Part shown: one piece after another, positions 62,066 to 64,000 of the stretch
Position numbering within the stretch: position 1 is the first letter of the stretch
Layout: the number at the start of each line of letters is the position of its first letter
Origin: Escallonia rubra
Taxonomy: Eukaryota; Streptophyta; Magnoliopsida; Escalloniales; Escalloniaceae
Assembly (NCBI GenBank): GCA_033065855.1
Contig: JAVXUO010002407.1
Span: forward strand, 124,001 to 188,000
Reading direction: 5' to 3'
Length of the DNA stretch: 64,000 nucleotides
Program-made: the position numbers and the translations under genes
The notes under the pieces: generated by a model
Told to the model about the DNA's origin: nothing
The model's database searches: none
What the model saw: the letters and a program-made list of their open reading frames with translations, nothing else

Positions 62066-62475
62066 TTTTTCTTGATAATCTGAATCACTGCTTGGTTTCA
62101 CGACATTCATAGTGCAGAATTTGTGCTTGGTTAAAAAAAAAAAAAAGAACTTTTGCCTTTACATTCTATTTATTTTCTTCATGAAGATTCTCGGATGATG
62201 AGGACAAAATCATCTGTTTCCTCTCAGTTGATTGACGATCTTTATTTTGGCTAGCCTATCTTGGTTTTTTATTTCAATCTGGTTTGCTTGGTTTCATCAT
62301 ATCCAAGTTTGTTGCCTTTATGACTGTACTGTGGGCTTCCACATCTTGCCTTGCTTGGTTCTTCTGTGCTGAACTTAAGCACGTCGAGTGCAAATAGCTG
62401 TGTATGTGTTAGATCTATTAGCATTGGTATGTTGTCTTTCTGGCTCTAATCATAGAAACATCTTTTGCTCTACAG

Positions 62476-63177
62476 GTACTTGTAGTACAGGAAAAGAGTG
62501 GCAAATTTCAAGGAACAGGAGTCTGGAAGATCCCTACGGGAGTTGCTGATGAGGTATACATCTAAGCAGAATCATATGATTGTTTCTGAGAGCAGTGTGC
62601 ATCCATCTTTTAACCATGTATCGAGCTCTTCAATCTACAGGGTGAGGATATATTTACAGCAGCAAAAAGAGAAGTAAAAGAAGAAACAGGAGTAAGTGAC
62701 GTGTACTTTTTATGTTTTGTTAGTTTCTTCTTACATGGCATTGTTACTTTGATAGTGATCTTTCTATGACTGCTTTCTACATTTTCAGATTGATACAGAA
62801 TTTGTGGAAGTACTTGGATTTAGGTAATTAATTATAGACAGTCTCAGCGCTTACGGTTTGTAAACAGAATTTCTAATTAGGAGACATCTTATATTTCTTT
62901 CTTGATTACGTTGTGTCTTCAACTGATCATCTGAAGTTTTTATCTGAAGCTCTCCTACTTTTTCTTTTATTAAGTGCAAATTTTTTAGAACATTCTGGCT
63001 GTCGGCTGTAATAACCAAACTAGTACTGCGATTTGGAATCTGATGCAAAGCAATTTGCTTGATGATATGCGAATTAGAAACATGTGTTTGATGTGCTCTA
63101 TATCACATGTGCTTATTTTCTTTCCTGATGACAGGCAATGTCACAAGTCATTCTTTGAGAAGTCGGACTTATTGTAA
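62476..63177 (+). pseudogene. Nudix hydrolase gene, only internal exons present
   Basis: Four exons resemble plant Nudix hydrolases of the NUDT2/8 group: 62476-62553 (VLVVQEKSGKFQGTGVWKIP), 62641-62691, 62789-62823 and 63135 onward. Together they contain a complete Nudix box, GVADEGEDIFTAAKREVKEE followed by TGI, which fits Gx5Ex7REUxEExGU and would bind the metal for pyrophosphate hydrolysis. The fourth exon reads QCHKSFFEKSDLL and then TAA at 63175; relatives continue SDLFFVC. A GT at 63174 could be a donor, but I see no following exon. No start exon is visible upstream, where a PPR fragment lies instead. It is probably a gene fragment, but could be a gene with distant exons. Confidence 0.7.
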
Positions 63178-63794
63178 ATCATTATAACATTCTTTGGACC
63201 TTGGTAGGAATAGTGTAAATGCAGTGTAGTTATCAAATAAGATCGTACCTAGAGCAATAGCATCTGCACATTGCCCTGGCAATTTGTCTTTTAAAGGGTC
63301 TTTCCCCGAATAAACCCCTCATTCCTGCAGGAAAAGATGTCTTTGAAGGAAATAATGATCAGCTAGTCGGTTGCTTGGGAGGTGTGCTGTGAGAGTGACT
63401 GAAATATGCAAAGTCATGGTGTGTGTATTTTTCATGGTGTATGGTGTGTGTAGTTTGTGTGTGGGAGGATGAAAGGGAGGGGAAGGGCAGCTATAGGAGT
63501 TGCAAAGGGGGGTGGGGTGTGAGAGGTGTGTGTATGTGTGTGTTGTAGTGTGATGGGTTAGTGTGTTAAGGGCTGGGTGGGTGGGGCAGCACACTGATGC
63601 TACAGCAGCAGTGTAACAGGGTGAAGTGTGTGTGTTTTGTGGGTACAAAGTTGTGTGGGTTTTTTACACTTTGTCTTAGTTTGAGCTAACTGAATTTTGG
63701 TCTATCTCTATTTACTATTTTCTTATTGCTCTTTTTCTTAATATTCTAATTGAAATAGTTCTTCTTCTTATTGATTTTTGTGTTTGTAAATAGG
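63178..63794. other. GT-rich DNA between the Nudix exons and the Myb-like ORF
   Basis: The stretch at 63360-63660 is rich in GTGTGT and GGTG on the plus strand and gives a His/Thr/Pro open frame on the minus strand that I consider an artefact. A transposon boundary may lie here, but I cannot place it. Confidence 0.45.
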
Positions 63795-64000
63795 ATGAGT
63801 ACCGATAGCAATGCCTCACAAGTTAGTCTTTCTAATAAAAGAAAGAATGTTGGTGATTTGAAGACAAAATCATACCTTAGATGGACTGTGGAAATGGACC
63901 GCGTTCTTAATGCTGTCTTACTTGATCAACTTAATATTGGGAACAAAGTTCCTAATGGATGGAAACCAAGTGCGTACAATGCTGTGATCGATACAATAAG
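63795..64000 (+). CDS. Myb/SANT-like domain protein, N-terminal part
   Basis: The frame is open from ATG at 63795 through the window end (68 complete codons). It begins MSTDSNASQVSLSNKRKNVG and continues YLRWTVEMDRVLNAVLLDQL, then GWKPSAYNAVIDTI. The W-x-M-D-x-x-L and GWKPSAYNAV pattern is that of plant Myb/SANT-like domains, found in L10-interacting MYB-type proteins and in the DNA-binding ORF of PIF/Harbinger transposons. An AATAG acceptor-like sequence precedes the ATG. I suspect a transposon protein, but the visible part cannot settle that. Confidence 0.65.
   Translation, partial: MSTDSNASQVSLSNKRKNVGDLKTKSYLRWTVEMDRVLNAVLLDQLNIGNKVPNGWKPSAYNAVIDTI

Noticed and set aside
63319..63648. 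109-codon minus-strand His/Thr/Pro-rich frame
   Set aside because: Translation of GT-rich simple sequence on the opposite strand.

Overview
This is nuclear DNA from a flowering plant, probably a eudicot. The genes have many short exons with GT-AG introns, the protein families are plant-type (an HVA22/DP1 protein, a PH-RCC1-FYVE protein and a DIR1-like lipid-transfer protein), there is a decayed piece of plastid DNA, and transposable elements make up much of the window. I cannot name the species.

The left 16 kb is a stack of nested mobile elements and holds no intact host gene. An AT-rich element with a CCA-rich core (about 2654 to 15937, boundaries uncertain) was entered by a non-autonomous LTR retrotransposon (3295-15302). 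A long solo LTR (6286-14074) landed in that element's 81-bp tandem repeats. A Tip100-like hAT transposon (6521-11185) landed in the solo LTR. A hAT MITE (9537-10683) then landed in the transposase gene. The four inner levels can each be delimited by terminal sequences and a target-site duplication. The transposase gene is dead: it has three in-frame stops besides the MITE.

From 16 to 22 kb there is a single-exon DIR1-like lipid-transfer gene (minus), then intergenic DNA with a short Tip100-like element, a second hAT MITE and a Harbinger-like MITE. An EB1 microtubule plus-end protein gene lies at 22842-28249 (plus, eight exons, 276 aa). The next 9 kb is AT-rich, with diverged tandem repeats, a plastid trnA-UGC insertion and a Mutator-like MITE.

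A PH-RCC1-FYVE gene runs on the minus strand from about 52 kb to 37 kb. I reconstruct eight coding exons and 952 aa with no BRX domain. A 550-bp duplication sits in one intron. Two further diverged copies of its probable first exon lie in the first intron, and an upstream ORF abuts its start codon. An HVA22a-type gene follows on the minus strand (55416-59838, five exons, 163 aa), with a Mutator-like MITE in its long intron. The right end holds a PPR fragment, four exons of a Nudix hydrolase that ends early, and the start of a Myb/SANT-like ORF that leaves the window.

The host genes are unrelated housekeeping, membrane-trafficking or defence genes and do not form a pathway. I found no convincing new biological system. 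The most unusual objects are the dated element nest and the 5' region of the PH-RCC1-FYVE gene.
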